From Heyndrickxia sporothermodurans (GTDB taxonomy: Bacteria; Bacillota; Bacilli; Bacillales; Bacillaceae_C), in NCBI GenBank assembly GCA_018333075.1, contig BORH01000018.1, positions 1 through 64,000 on the forward strand: a stretch of 64,000 nucleotides of DNA, read 5' to 3'. The position numbers and the translations under genes are program-made. The notes beneath the pieces are model-generated. The model searched no databases and was not told the origin of the DNA. It saw only the letters and a program-made list of their open reading frames with translations. Positions 56,565-63,433 of the stretch are shown here, piece by piece. Within the stretch, counting starts at the first letter, position 1. Every line of letters begins with the position of its first letter.

Positions 56565-57882
56565 ACGATTTTAAGTGGGTCACAGCTTCTAATATGTCAA
56601 AGTCCAAATAACTAAAATGACAAATCCTCGGTGTGTTAGCCATGATTGGACATGTATAGACACCTTGACCCAATGCAAAATTCTTCTCTGGTATATCTAC
56701 GCCAGTACCGAATGCCGTTGTATAAGTTTGTTTTTCCGCATTACCGAGCACGAACTTTACTGGTAGGTTTTCTCGTAAATTAGTTGGTAGTAAGGTAGCA
56801 TCTGATTTTTGCATGACAATCCATAGAAAGAATCCCAATTGTCTACCTTGTAAAACAACCTGTGACAACAGCTTCATTACTTCATCACGCTTTTTCTTTT
56901 CCATCGTCTGTAAAACAGTTTGAAAACTAGCGAATTCATCAAATATAAAAATATAAGGTTCGTATTGAAAATCAGCATATGTTGCTTCCAATTTTGTGTT
57001 AAGTTTATCCTTGATATCGGCTTTTCTATCTTCCATAATTTCATTAAACTTTTGCAGTAACTTAATAATATCTTCTATACTGGTAGCAGTGCTTTCCGCT
57101 GAAATTCTTTCCCCGAGAACAGCAAGGCTAGAATTTTTGGGGTCAGCAAAGTAAATGTTATAATGCACATTTTTGGCTAGCATTTGAAGAATTAGAGAGT
57201 AGAGCGCATACGTTTTACCCGAACCTGTTTGTCCCACAAGCAAAGTTCCATATAGTGAAATTGATATGGACTTATCAATAACCAAAGTGTAATCATCAAC
57301 TTGGGAAATGTGTCTTTTCAATTCGCAAAGACCATTAAATATAAGTTGCTGGTCTATGTTACTATCGTATATTTCAAAAATATAATAGTTTTCATCATTC
57401 GATAAATAGGCTCTGTCTACAATGAAATGATTCAATGCATAAGAAATACTTACATCACCGATATCTTTATTAATATTTATGTTTTCAATGAACAACGTAG
57501 CTTTTGAAAAGTTGGCAGTAAATTGCAATTTAATTTTCGGTAGCTCTGCTACTTCAGTATTGAAGTAAAGTCTTTTGTTGAAATAGTTAGCATCCAAGAA
57601 TGCCCTTCTGAGCTTAAGTACTATGAAATAGTGGGATATGGCATGCTTTATGCCTTTATAAGCCTTATTACGAATAAGCCAAGTGGTTATTTGGATTACA
57701 AATATTAATATTAGGAATCCGATAAATAGCCTATTAACATACTTTGAAACAACAACTCCCAACTTTAGTTGGGAGTCAATAAAGTTCACCAAAAGGACTA
57801 CCACAGCAAACATAAAGCAAGTGCTATATATGAAAATCCCGTTTTGTTGTCTTTGCGTTCTTAATTTACTTTGTTTGAACAT
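56563..57882 (-). CDS. tcpA: FtsK/SpoIIIE (HerA)-type DNA-translocating ATPase, coupling protein
   Basis: A 439-aa ATPase with two N-terminal membrane spans (about residues 17-37 and 50-70), then a Walker A GQTGSGKT (217-224) and Walker B YIFIFDEFAS (D315/E316). The arrangement matches TcpA/Orf21/ConQ coupling proteins, which bring the relaxase-DNA complex to the secretion channel. It overlaps the gene upstream (57866-58252) by 17 bases. Together with a MobT relaxase it is the usual pair of Firmicute mobilizable elements. Confidence 0.85.
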   Translation of the reverse strand: MFKQSKLRTQRQQNGIFIYSTCFMFAVVVLLVNFIDSQLKLGVVVSKYVNRLFIGFLILIFVIQITTWLIRNKAYKGIKHAISHYFIVLKLRRAFLDANYFNKRLYFNTEVAELPKIKLQFTANFSKATLFIENININKDIGDVSISYALNHFIVDRAYLSNDENYYIFEIYDSNIDQQLIFNGLCELKRHISQVDDYTLVIDKSISISLYGTLLVGQTGSGKTYALYSLILQMLAKNVHYNIYFADPKNSSLAVLGERISAESTATSIEDIIKLLQKFNEIMEDRKADIKDKLNTKLEATYADFQYEPYIFIFDEFASFQTVLQTMEKKKRDEVMKLLSQVVLQGRQLGFFLWIVMQKSDATLLPTNLRENLPVKFVLGNAEKQTYTTAFGTGVDIPEKNFALGQGVYTCPIMANTPRICHFSYLDFDILEAVTHLKS

Positions 57883-58252
57883 TGATTTTTTCCACGTCTC
57901 TAAATCGGAGAATCAAGTCAAAGCCTATCACAAAGGACTTTTCTTGAATGAAGTCGATTAAACGTACATAATCGCCCTTTTGAACACTGATATGTTCCAG
58001 ACCATTCAAGACGGTCACGTCAAACGTGTTTAATATGTTGTTATCTCGCTTTAGACCAGTTTTCTTGTCGAAACCGTAATCGGTATTGTCTTTGGCAATT
58101 GATAAAGTTAGAGTAACACCTTTTTCATCTGGTTCTTTCTTACTTACGTATGGTCGTTGTGAAACCAACCTGTACATATTTCCAGTATTTTTTAAAAATT
58201 CTTCCGCTTTGAACTTAGTCTCTGTAAAAACCCATGCATTTGCAATCGGCAT
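57866..58252 (-). CDS. Conserved element protein of unknown function
   Basis: A 128-aa soluble, charged protein I do not recognise. It has no signal peptide or membrane segment; the sequence is rich in lysine and aspartate with an OB/beta-like feel (VTLTLSIAKDNTDYGFDK, FDVTVLNGLEHISVQKGDYV). Position upstream of the coupling ATPase corresponds to Orf22/Orf23-type genes of Tn916, some of which are DNA-processing accessories, but I see no clear match. It has a good agaggt site and overlaps the ATPase gene. Confidence 0.75.
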   Translation of the reverse strand: MPIANAWVFTETKFKAEEFLKNTGNMYRLVSQRPYVSKKEPDEKGVTLTLSIAKDNTDYGFDKKTGLKRDNNILNTFDVTVLNGLEHISVQKGDYVRLIDFIQEKSFVIGFDLILRFRDVEKINVQTK

Positions 58253-58270
58253 AGCGCATTACCTCTTTCT

Positions 58271-58534
58271 CTAATTATTTTTAATTTTGTTTATTGCGTG
58301 TTCCAAGCAACGTATTGCTTCAACTACTTCATTAGTGCTAGGTAACTCCAAGGTATAATTACCGAAATTTAATGCAACCGGTTCTGTTCTTTGTTCCTGT
58401 CTGTATTTCTTTAGTAGCTCAAGTTGAGTGCTAAAATAATTTTGGATTAATTCATTTTTTAAATCTTCTAGAAAACTGTCTATATCAGAATATGACGGTT
58501 TCATGTTAGAAAGATTATGCTTTTCTCTAAGCAT
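58271..58534 (-). CDS. Small protein of unknown function
   Basis: An 87-aa, largely helical, charged protein with a gaggtgag ribosome-binding site. A coiled-coil stretch (FLEDLKNELIQNYFSTQLEL) and a C-terminal helix rich in lysine and asparagine are visible. It is the first gene of the minus-strand transfer/integration operon and lies 36 bases from the next gene. No family recognised. Confidence 0.7.
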   Translation of the reverse strand: MLREKHNLSNMKPSYSDIDSFLEDLKNELIQNYFSTQLELLKKYRQEQRTEPVALNFGNYTLELPSTNEVVEAIRCLEHAINKIKNN

Positions 58535-58595
58535 AGGCGTCTCACCTCTTTTCTTTTTTAACTTACTCTAATTATATAATGATTATATAGACTTG

Positions 58596-58683
58596 TATAA
58601 GGACATAAAAAGTGATTGTTTGCATTAAAATGCCCATGTGATAGTATAATTAATGTGGACATTACGTTAATTTATAAGGACAT
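58596..58683. promoter_or_regulatory. Divergent promoter region with repeated motif
   Basis: Between the divergent genes at 58534 and 58726, tataaggacat occurs twice (58596-58606 and 58673-58683), and gtggacatta lies between them. A plus-strand promoter with TTGCAT (58620-58625), 19-bp spacer and TATAAT (58645-58650) fits the rightward gene. The repeats flank that promoter, as operator sites for an element regulator would. Confidence 0.5.
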
Positions 58684-58725
58684 TTATAAGATGTGGTTTG
58701 ACTGAAGACAAAGGAGATGTTTATC

Positions 58726-59289
58726 TTGCTTAAGAAAATCAATGAATTAAATGATGAAGTAAGCCCGAAGGAAATTTTGATGTATTTTGAAGAGAAATAT
58801 CAGACGCCTTATATTGTGACTCCGAAAACAATCAAAAGATGGATAGATGAATTGCAAATTGAGCATATTACATCGCCACCTCCCAAAAGAAATGCAGATA
58901 TTAAGTATAAAAAAGATGATGTTTTAAAGATTGAACACGCAAAACGAAAAAACCTATTACAACGTAGAGACAAATATTTGGATGAAAAGTGGAAAGAGAA
59001 AAAAGCAGAGGAACAATTTGAAGTTTTTGTAGAATATCAAAACCACTTGATGGAAAATGGATATGATGAAATGACTCATGCTGATTCCATTGGAAATGCG
59101 TATGATAAAGAAGCTAAAGAAATAATATTTAAAGAAAAAGTAGAAATGTGTTTTAGGCATCTATTCCCTAACATTGAATTTGATGAAAAGGAACTTAAAA
59201 GTAAATTGTTCATACGAGATGAATATCCTTACCTTCAGGATGGGGTTGAAGCGAGCGAATACATTAAAAAGAAGTTCTTCATTAAGTAA
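58726..59289 (+). CDS. Unknown protein with N-terminal HTH-like region
   Basis: A 187-aa protein divergent from the transfer operon. The first ~50 residues look like a small helix-turn-helix (SPKEILMYFEEKYQTPYIVT, then PKTIKRWIDELQIEHI); the middle is a lysine/glutamate-rich coiled coil (HAKRKNLLQRRDKYLDEKWK) and the C terminus is acidic. Placement and the operator-like repeats suggest it regulates the element, but no family is recognised. TTG 58726 has aaggag at 9 bases; ATG 58717 overlaps that site. Confidence 0.7.
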   Translation: MLKKINELNDEVSPKEILMYFEEKYQTPYIVTPKTIKRWIDELQIEHITSPPPKRNADIKYKKDDVLKIEHAKRKNLLQRRDKYLDEKWKEKKAEEQFEVFVEYQNHLMENGYDEMTHADSIGNAYDKEAKEIIFKEKVEMCFRHLFPNIEFDEKELKSKLFIRDEYPYLQDGVEASEYIKKKFFIK

Positions 59290-59374
59290 GTTAAATCGTT
59301 CTAAAGTCAAAAGATGTTGATGATATTATGCTTGATTGTTTTTTCCTTTTCAGCTCCCCTAATTGTAATCTCCT

Positions 59375-59401
59375 AATTCGTCTGTAAAGAAGAGACGAAT
59401 T
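59375..59401. other. Stem-loop in the non-coding stretch before radC
   Basis: aattcgtct (59375-59383) pairs with agacgaatt (59393-59401). It is one of three hairpins in the 344-base gap 59290-59633, which contains no convincing gene. Confidence 0.5.
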
Positions 59402-59458
59402 ATCGATTATGTAAAGGGTCTTCGTTCTTCGGATGTTATGAGTCAGCCAAGTAGGATA

Positions 59459-59497
59459 AGGGTGCATAGAAAGCAAATTACGCTTTTAACGCACCCT
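59459..59497. other. Nested hairpin, candidate single-strand origin
   Basis: agggtgc (59459-59465) pairs with gcaccct (59491-59497), and inside it aaagc pairs with gcttt (59470-59474, 59482-59486). The long untranslated, structured block downstream of a Rep_trans-bearing element is where rolling-circle elements keep a single-strand priming origin. I have an impression that this sequence block recurs in Bacillus plasmids and elements, but cannot verify it. Confidence 0.4.
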
Positions 59498-59581
59498 AAT
59501 TCATTGGGCTTCCCCACAACATATACGAATCACTCGATGGCTTTGCTACTTACGCCACTTGACATTAATCGATGCGGAGAT

Positions 59582-59622
59582 TCTCTATATGGTGACCAAA
59601 AAGGTCAAAAAGAATATAGAGA
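59582..59622 (+). promoter_or_regulatory. Nested hairpin covering the radC-like ribosome-binding site
   Basis: tctctatat (59582-59590) pairs with atatagaga (59614-59622), and tgacc with ggtca (59593-59597, 59603-59607) inside. The 3' arm overlaps the gagagg Shine-Dalgarno of the following gene, so translation could be gated by this fold. Confidence 0.5.
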
Positions 59623-59633
59623 GGTTGATCTAA

Positions 59634-60077
59634 ATGGAAACTATTTTAGAGATTGTTCGCATTGAACAAATTATTCGGGAGGTAGAAGAAGGCGTAAATT
59701 ACATTATTCGTAGTCCAGAAGACGGAGCAAAGATAGCATCTCGCTTTATTGGGCGTGATGATCGAGAAGTGTTTTTTGTTATGTGTTTAAATACGAAAAA
59801 TAATGTTGTTGCAGTTCATCGTTCTCATGTTGGTTCGTTAAATGCCTCACTCGTTCATCCACGCGAGGTGTTTAAATCAGCAATACTTAATAATGCAGCA
59901 AGTGTCATTGTTGCACATCAGCATCCAAGTGGTGACATAAAACTATCGATGGAAGATATTAACGTTACAAAGAGATTAGTCGAAGCTGGGAAGTTATTAG
60001 GCATCGAAGTGCTTGATCACTTAGTAGTAAATAGTGATAACAGTTTTACTAGCCTGAAAGAGAGGGGCTATATTTAA
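59634..60077 (+). CDS. radC: RadC-like JAB/MPN domain protein
   Basis: A 147-aa protein of the short RadC family common on plasmids, phages and ICEs. The JAMM metal site is clear: HQHPSGD (VIVAHQHPSGDIKLSMED) with an upstream acidic residue, plus DREVFFVMCLNTKNNV and VLDHLVVNSDNSFTSLKERG. Despite the name, RadC-type proteins have no proven repair role. It has its own terminator at 60076-60101 and is co-directional with the GNAT genes. Confidence 0.9.
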   Translation: METILEIVRIEQIIREVEEGVNYIIRSPEDGAKIASRFIGRDDREVFFVMCLNTKNNVVAVHRSHVGSLNASLVHPREVFKSAILNNAASVIVAHQHPSGDIKLSMEDINVTKRLVEAGKLLGIEVLDHLVVNSDNSFTSLKERGYI

Positions 60078-60101
60078 AAGGGAGAAACAACTCCCTTTTT
60101 T
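60076..60101 (+). terminator. Terminator after the RadC-like gene
   Basis: aaaagggag (60076-60084) pairs with ctccctttt, followed by more T up to 60101; it begins at the stop codon. It separates this gene from the GNATs. Confidence 0.85.
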
Positions 60102-60184
60102 CTTCATGATATATTTGTATTTGTCATTTAATAAATTTGGCAGTATGATTATTAGAATGAAGAGTCCAAATGATCTTAATTCAG

Positions 60185-60210
60185 CAATCGGGCCATTTAA
60201 CGGAAGAAGC
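60185..60210 (+). repeat. Degenerate copy of the GNAT-flanking repeat
   Basis: caatcgggc (60185-60193) followed by catttaacggaagaag resembles the copy at 60648-60672 (nine identical bases, then ggaa-aag in common). It lies upstream of the first GNAT gene. Confidence 0.4.
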
Positions 60211-60246
60211 AAAGAGTTGCTCATTTGTTTTGATCGGGAGGAAAAT

Positions 60247-60645
60247 ATGAATATTGAGTACTTGACCTATAACGAAAAACCCATAAGTGCAAAATCATTA
60301 ATGGAACTTTACAAGGATGCTTGTTGGTGGGAGGAAAGAAAAGAGAAAGATATAGAACAGATTCTGAAACTAGGTATATCCGTTGGAGCTTGGGAGGACC
60401 AAAGACTAATTGGCTTTGCGAGAGCGGTTTTGGATGGAAAGTTTCGTGCATATGTTGAAGACGTTGTAGTATTTAAAGGACATCAGAAAAACGGTGTGGG
60501 AAAAGAAATTGTATCAAAATTGATGAACGAGTTATCTGATATTGATGTTGTTAGTTTATTTTGTGAAGAAAAGTTAATTGATTTTTATAAGGACAATGGA
60601 TTTAAACCAAGTAAATCACAATTTGTTATGCATAAAAAGATATAA
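60247..60645 (+). CDS. GNAT family N-acetyltransferase
   Basis: A 132-aa acetyltransferase with an N-terminal segment (MNIEYLTYNEKPISAKSLME), the beta-bulge strand RAYVEDVVVFKGHQKNGVGK (acetyl-CoA pyrophosphate loop Q-x-x-G-x-G/A) and the final VMHKKI strand. The substrate is unknown. ATG 60247 with gggaggaa upstream is chosen; the ORF extends back to 60106, but that part has no family match and includes a repeat copy. It follows the radC terminator, so it would need its own promoter. Confidence 0.85.
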   Translation: MNIEYLTYNEKPISAKSLMELYKDACWWEERKEKDIEQILKLGISVGAWEDQRLIGFARAVLDGKFRAYVEDVVVFKGHQKNGVGKEIVSKLMNELSDIDVVSLFCEEKLIDFYKDNGFKPSKSQFVMHKKI

Positions 60646-60647
60646 CA

Positions 60648-60672
60648 CAATCGGGCGCTATTCTGGAATAAG
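60648..60672 (+). repeat. GNAT-flanking repeat (clearest copy)
   Basis: caatcgggcgctattctgga followed by ataag, directly after the first GNAT stop. Related sequences occur at 60185-60210, 61549-61573 (19 of 25 identical) and 61574-61597 (shares ctattctggaa), so the two GNAT genes have copies on both sides. Confidence 0.5.
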
Positions 60673-60703
60673 GGGGTTTGTACATCGTTGGTAAGCGTAA
60701 AAT

Positions 60704-60731
60704 AATCCCCACCTGCTATTAGATGGGGATT
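60704..60731 (+). other. Hairpin between the two GNAT genes
   Basis: aatcccca (60704-60711) pairs with tggggatt (60724-60731), followed by ttcgtg. It may terminate the first GNAT transcript; the T-tract is short. Confidence 0.5.
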
Positions 60732-60828
60732 TCGTGTACACTTTATTTAGATTTATTTGGTACACGGCACTCCTGTGGAAGTGTCGTTAATGGACTTAAA
60801 TTTATATTTTCGAAAGTAGGGAAGAAAA

Positions 60829-61368
60829 ATGATTGAATTAAGAAAGATTACCCACGATAATTTTGAGGCAGTGTTGAAGTTAAGCATAACAGATGAGCAG
60901 AAAGGAAATGTGGATTCCAGCATATATTGTTTGGCTAAAGCCTATGTAAAGATTCTCAACGACGAAAAACCTCCTATGATCTTCGCTATATGCAACAATG
61001 ATGAAGTCATAGGATATGTCGATATTGGATTTTACAAACTGGCGGAAAGTTCAATTTTATGTGAAAAATATGGAGATAAATCTACTTATGGACTTAATCG
61101 CTTTATGATTGATAAAAAGCATCAAGGCAAAGGATTTGGCAAACAAGCAATGATGAAAGTTATTGATTACATAAAGTCGTTTCCACAAGGAAAAGCCGAT
61201 GCAGTTTCTACATCATATTGGATGGTAAACGAAGCCGTCCGGAAGTTGTTTGCGTCTGTCGGTTTCGTTGAAACAGGAGCGATATGGGACGGACAAACAG
61301 GGGGTAATTGGAATGCAGAAAGAAAAGATATAGAGTATGCAGAAGTAGGTGCCAGACTCGGATTATAA
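60829..61368 (+). CDS. GNAT family acetyltransferase, spermidine-acetyltransferase-like
   Basis: A 179-aa acetyltransferase. MIELRKITHDNFEAVLKLSI and the following VDSSIYCLAKAYVK resemble BltD/SpeG-type polyamine acetyltransferases, and NRFMIDKKHQGKGFGKQAM holds the acetyl-CoA loop. The C terminus (NWNAERKDIEYAEVGARLGL) runs into a short sequence gtaggtgccagactcgg that resembles the taggtgcctggctctgg just after the stop, so the last residues may be a repeat-derived extension. The specific substrate is not certain. Confidence 0.85.
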   Translation: MIELRKITHDNFEAVLKLSITDEQKGNVDSSIYCLAKAYVKILNDEKPPMIFAICNNDEVIGYVDIGFYKLAESSILCEKYGDKSTYGLNRFMIDKKHQGKGFGKQAMMKVIDYIKSFPQGKADAVSTSYWMVNEAVRKLFASVGFVETGAIWDGQTGGNWNAERKDIEYAEVGARLGL

Positions 61369-61395
61369 AGCTAATAAGTTAGGTGCCTGGCTCTG

Positions 61396-61481
61396 GACTT
61401 CTTTGATAAATCACTCGCACTTTGTTCCCTGATCAGATCCTGCCACTGGGCTTTATGTATTTCGTGTTTCGATGTTTTCAT
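61396..61481 (-). pseudogene. Truncated IS66-type accessory ORF remnant
   Basis: Reading the minus strand from ATG at 61481, after ggagatg, gives MKTSKHEIHKAQWQDLIREQ and SASDLSKKSRA, which resembles the N terminus of the small IS66-family accessory protein (..KHEIHQAQW.., ..SGLTKK..W). The match stops where the sequence reaches the ggtgcctggctctgg repeat. The rest of 61369-61749 holds only repeat-like and att-related sequence. Confidence 0.4.
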
Positions 61482-61548
61482 AGTTATCAAATTATCATCT
61501 CCCTACTGTTCTAATGTTGACAAAGTGTGTTGCCAACATTATTTGCCG

Positions 61549-61597
61549 TAATAGGGCGCGATTGTGGAACAAACAACGCCCTATTCTGGAAAGCAAG
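61549..61597 (+). repeat. Two further GNAT-flanking repeat copies, forming a hairpin
   Basis: gtaatagggcgcgattgtgg-aacaaa (61549-61573) and caacgccctattctggaaag (61574-61593) are adjacent. agggcg and cgccct also pair as a stem (61552-61557, 61577-61582). They lie downstream of the second GNAT gene and the IS66 remnant. Confidence 0.4.
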
Positions 61598-61628
61598 TTA
61601 ATATTGTATTCAACTAACATCAATCACT

Positions 61629-61647
61629 TTGGTTCAAATTGGTTCAA
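61629..61647 (+). repeat. 19-bp repeat near the right end of the element
   Basis: ttggttcaaattggttcaa matches 53957-53975 in 18 of 19 positions. In addition ttgtattcaacta (61604-61616) is the reverse complement of tagttgaatacaa (55083-55095, between xis and int). Both suit integrase/excisionase binding near attR. Confidence 0.6.
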
Positions 61648-61749
61648 GTAATGTCAATTTCAATCCTTTTTCATACACTTTTATCCATATAACAATTCCC
61701 AAAATGTTGATATTAATGGATTACGATGTATTCAATGCACTTAGAATTT

Positions 61750-62358
61750 ATCTGTATATTTCTCAAAACGGCGTATAAACGTTCATAGTTGTTTGGATGT
61801 CCTTATGACCTAATCGTGCTTGAACTTCTTTGATAGTTGCTCCAGCTTCAAAAAGGAGTGATGCGTGCGTATGGCGAATTTCATGAATTGTGATTCTATG
61901 CAAGTTGTGTACTTTGATAAAACTGTCCAATACATCATTTGGATGGGCAAGTCTCCTGTCCTTATATCATGCCGTATAAACACGTTTAGTGGTTCTGTAG
62001 TAATTCCGTTAGCCAATAGAGTCTCTTTTTGCTTAGAACGCCATTTACGCAGTAATTTGGAGGTTTTGTCATTAATGGCAATAGTACGCTTAGATTTAAA
62101 TTTTTTAGGTGATTGAAGTATTTCCTTTCCATCCCTAAAGAACATTGTCTTATTTATAATTATAGAGTTTTTATTAAAATCAATATCTTTCCATTCAAGT
62201 GCAATTAATTCACCTTTTCTCATTCCAGTATAGAAATCTGTATAAAAAAAGATAAAACTTTGATATCCCATATGATCTTCAGCTAATGTTAGAAATGTTT
62301 TCAATTCTTCTTTTGTCCAAAAGAAGAGTGGATGTAACCACTCCTTAATTCCAACCAT
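61750..62358 (-). pseudogene. Broken second tyrosine integrase
   Basis: The catalytic half of a phage integrase remains: FFYTDFYTGMRKGELIALEW with its arginine, then IAINDKTSKLLRKW, up to HDIRTGDLPIQ. A frameshift near 61945 moves the rest (HEIRHTHASLLFEAGATIKE, then VQARLGHKDIQTTMNVYTPF) into another frame, with a further stop or frameshift at ~61770. The N-terminal arm and core-binding domains are missing. It has the same orientation and relative position as int beside its own att-like sequence, as expected for a second element inserted at the same site. Confidence 0.85.
61762..61772 (+). other. Probable attR core
   Basis: ttctcaaaacg, identical to the rpsI-end sequence at 53906-53916. It lies within what was the C-terminal end of the second integrase, right where that frame is broken. 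Confidence 0.45.
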
Positions 62359-62512
62359 CTTTAATCTTCGTAAATAGACTTACCACGTGTCTGTTTAATT
62401 TGCATTTTGTTATTTTTTCTGTTGCTTTCCATATTGATGCTTTTATTAATTGGAACACTAATGCTAATACTATTCCTAAGATGAATATTGCTAAAGGAAT
62501 TATAAAAATCAT
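62345..62512 (-). CDS. Small single-span membrane protein, hypothetical
   Basis: A 55-aa ORF, MIFIIPLAIFILGIVLALVF followed by a basic amphipathic tail (LIKASIWKATEKITKCKLNR). One clear N-terminal membrane segment with a positive inside end. It has a ggaag site and overlaps the start of the broken integrase. It could be a real small protein of the prophage remnant or chance. Confidence 0.35.
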   Translation of the reverse strand: MIFIIPLAIFILGIVLALVFQLIKASIWKATEKITKCKLNRHVVSLFTKIKDGWN

Positions 62513-62568
62513 TTAAATACTTCCTTACTTATTCCTTTGTAATAAAATGTTTATATGATCTGCTTATC

Positions 62569-63243
62569 TTGAAAAATGATAACAAAACTGGTGATGTTGT
62601 ACTAAGTAGCGAAGATATCGCAAATACTGAAGAAGCTCAAATGTATAAATTAACCAAGGACAAAGGTCAAAGAACACGAGCACCAAAAGGAACTTTAGTA
62701 GCATTGAAACCTGGTCTTTATTGTGGGTCAGGAGCAGAATACAGTGACTTTCCTATGCCAACGGATGCCTCATGGTATGCATTTGATATTACAGAAACAG
62801 ATAATGGAATGAGACAGATTGAAGCTAGAAGAAGCTTTGATAATCGTTACTGGACTATGACAATCCATACAGATGGCACAACGAGGGAATGGAAAGAAAG
62901 TGATAGTCTTGCAGATATGACAATAGGTACAGATTGGAAAACTCCTTCTCTTTTAAATGGATATACAAAAGGAGATTCAGAGGAACCATGCAGGTCAAAA
63001 GGGTTGGTAACGAATTACATTTGCAAATAACTGCATATGGTACAGCTAATGGAACTGCGACACCAATAACGATATTTCCTGCCGAATATAAACCTGAATT
63101 TGATATGTTCCCTTCTGTCACTCTTATATAAACCCGCTAGAGGTTATGTGATGAAAGATGGAAGAATAGGATTATCTAATATTTCAGCTGAAATCACAGG
63201 AATGACAGGTGTATTTATGCATGTAGTTTTTCCATTATCTTAG
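62569..63243 (+). pseudogene. Phage tail/baseplate protein, frameshifted
   Basis: Three frames carry consecutive parts of one protein. 62569-62990 reads ...GTLVALKPGLYCGSGAEYSD to ...WKTPSLLNGYTKG; a second frame to ~63130 reads MQVKRVGNELHLQITAYG; a third reads GYVMKDGRIGLSNISAEITG and ends in VVFPLS at 63241. The style matches C-terminal, receptor-side domains of Bacillus phage tail proteins. The N-terminal part is missing and two frameshifts are needed. Confidence 0.75.
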
Positions 63244-63260
63244 AAAAAGGAGGGAAAAAG

Positions 63261-63425
63261 ATGAATTCTAAAATTGCACATGTTTTGAATGAAAGTTTCA
63301 TGTACAAGGAAGAGGTTTTCCCTAATGATAACGGATATTATAATTTACCTAAAAATGCAACGTATAAACCTTTACCGGAACCAAACTGGAAACTTAAATT
63401 TGATATCGAATTAGAAGAGTGGTGA
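63261..63425 (+). CDS. Small phage tail-associated protein
   Basis: A 54-aa protein with a strong aaaggaggg site: MNSKIAHVLNESFMYKEEVF, then LPKNATYKPLPEPNWKLKFD. It resembles the short proteins encoded between tail fibre and XkdX genes in Bacillus prophages, with the typical LP-NAT..PP..-W pattern. No biochemical role known. Confidence 0.6.
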   Translation: MNSKIAHVLNESFMYKEEVFPNDNGYYNLPKNATYKPLPEPNWKLKFDIELEEW

Positions 63426-63433
63426 AATCAGTA

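Larger units (their letters stand above)
53906..61772. mobile_element. Putative integrative and mobilizable element at rpsI
   Basis: About 7.9 kb between two copies of ttctcaaaacg (53906-53916 in the rpsI end; 61762-61772). Near both ends lie copies of a 19-bp sequence (53957-53975 and 61629-61647, one mismatch). Content: integrase, excisionase, Rep_trans/MobT-type relaxase, FtsK/HerA-type ATPase, unknown small genes, RadC-like protein, two GNATs. There is no VirB4, VirB6 or lytic transglycosylase gene, so it could only be mobilised by a helper. Ends are inferred from the repeats. Confidence 0.7.

Noticed and set aside
59438-59665. 75-aa ORF before the RadC-like gene
   Set aside because: No ribosome-binding site, low-complexity product and overlap with three hairpins; better explained as structured non-coding DNA.
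60106-60246. N-terminal extension of the first GNAT
   Set aside because: No family match in the added 47 residues, and a good ribosome-binding site precedes the internal ATG at 60247.
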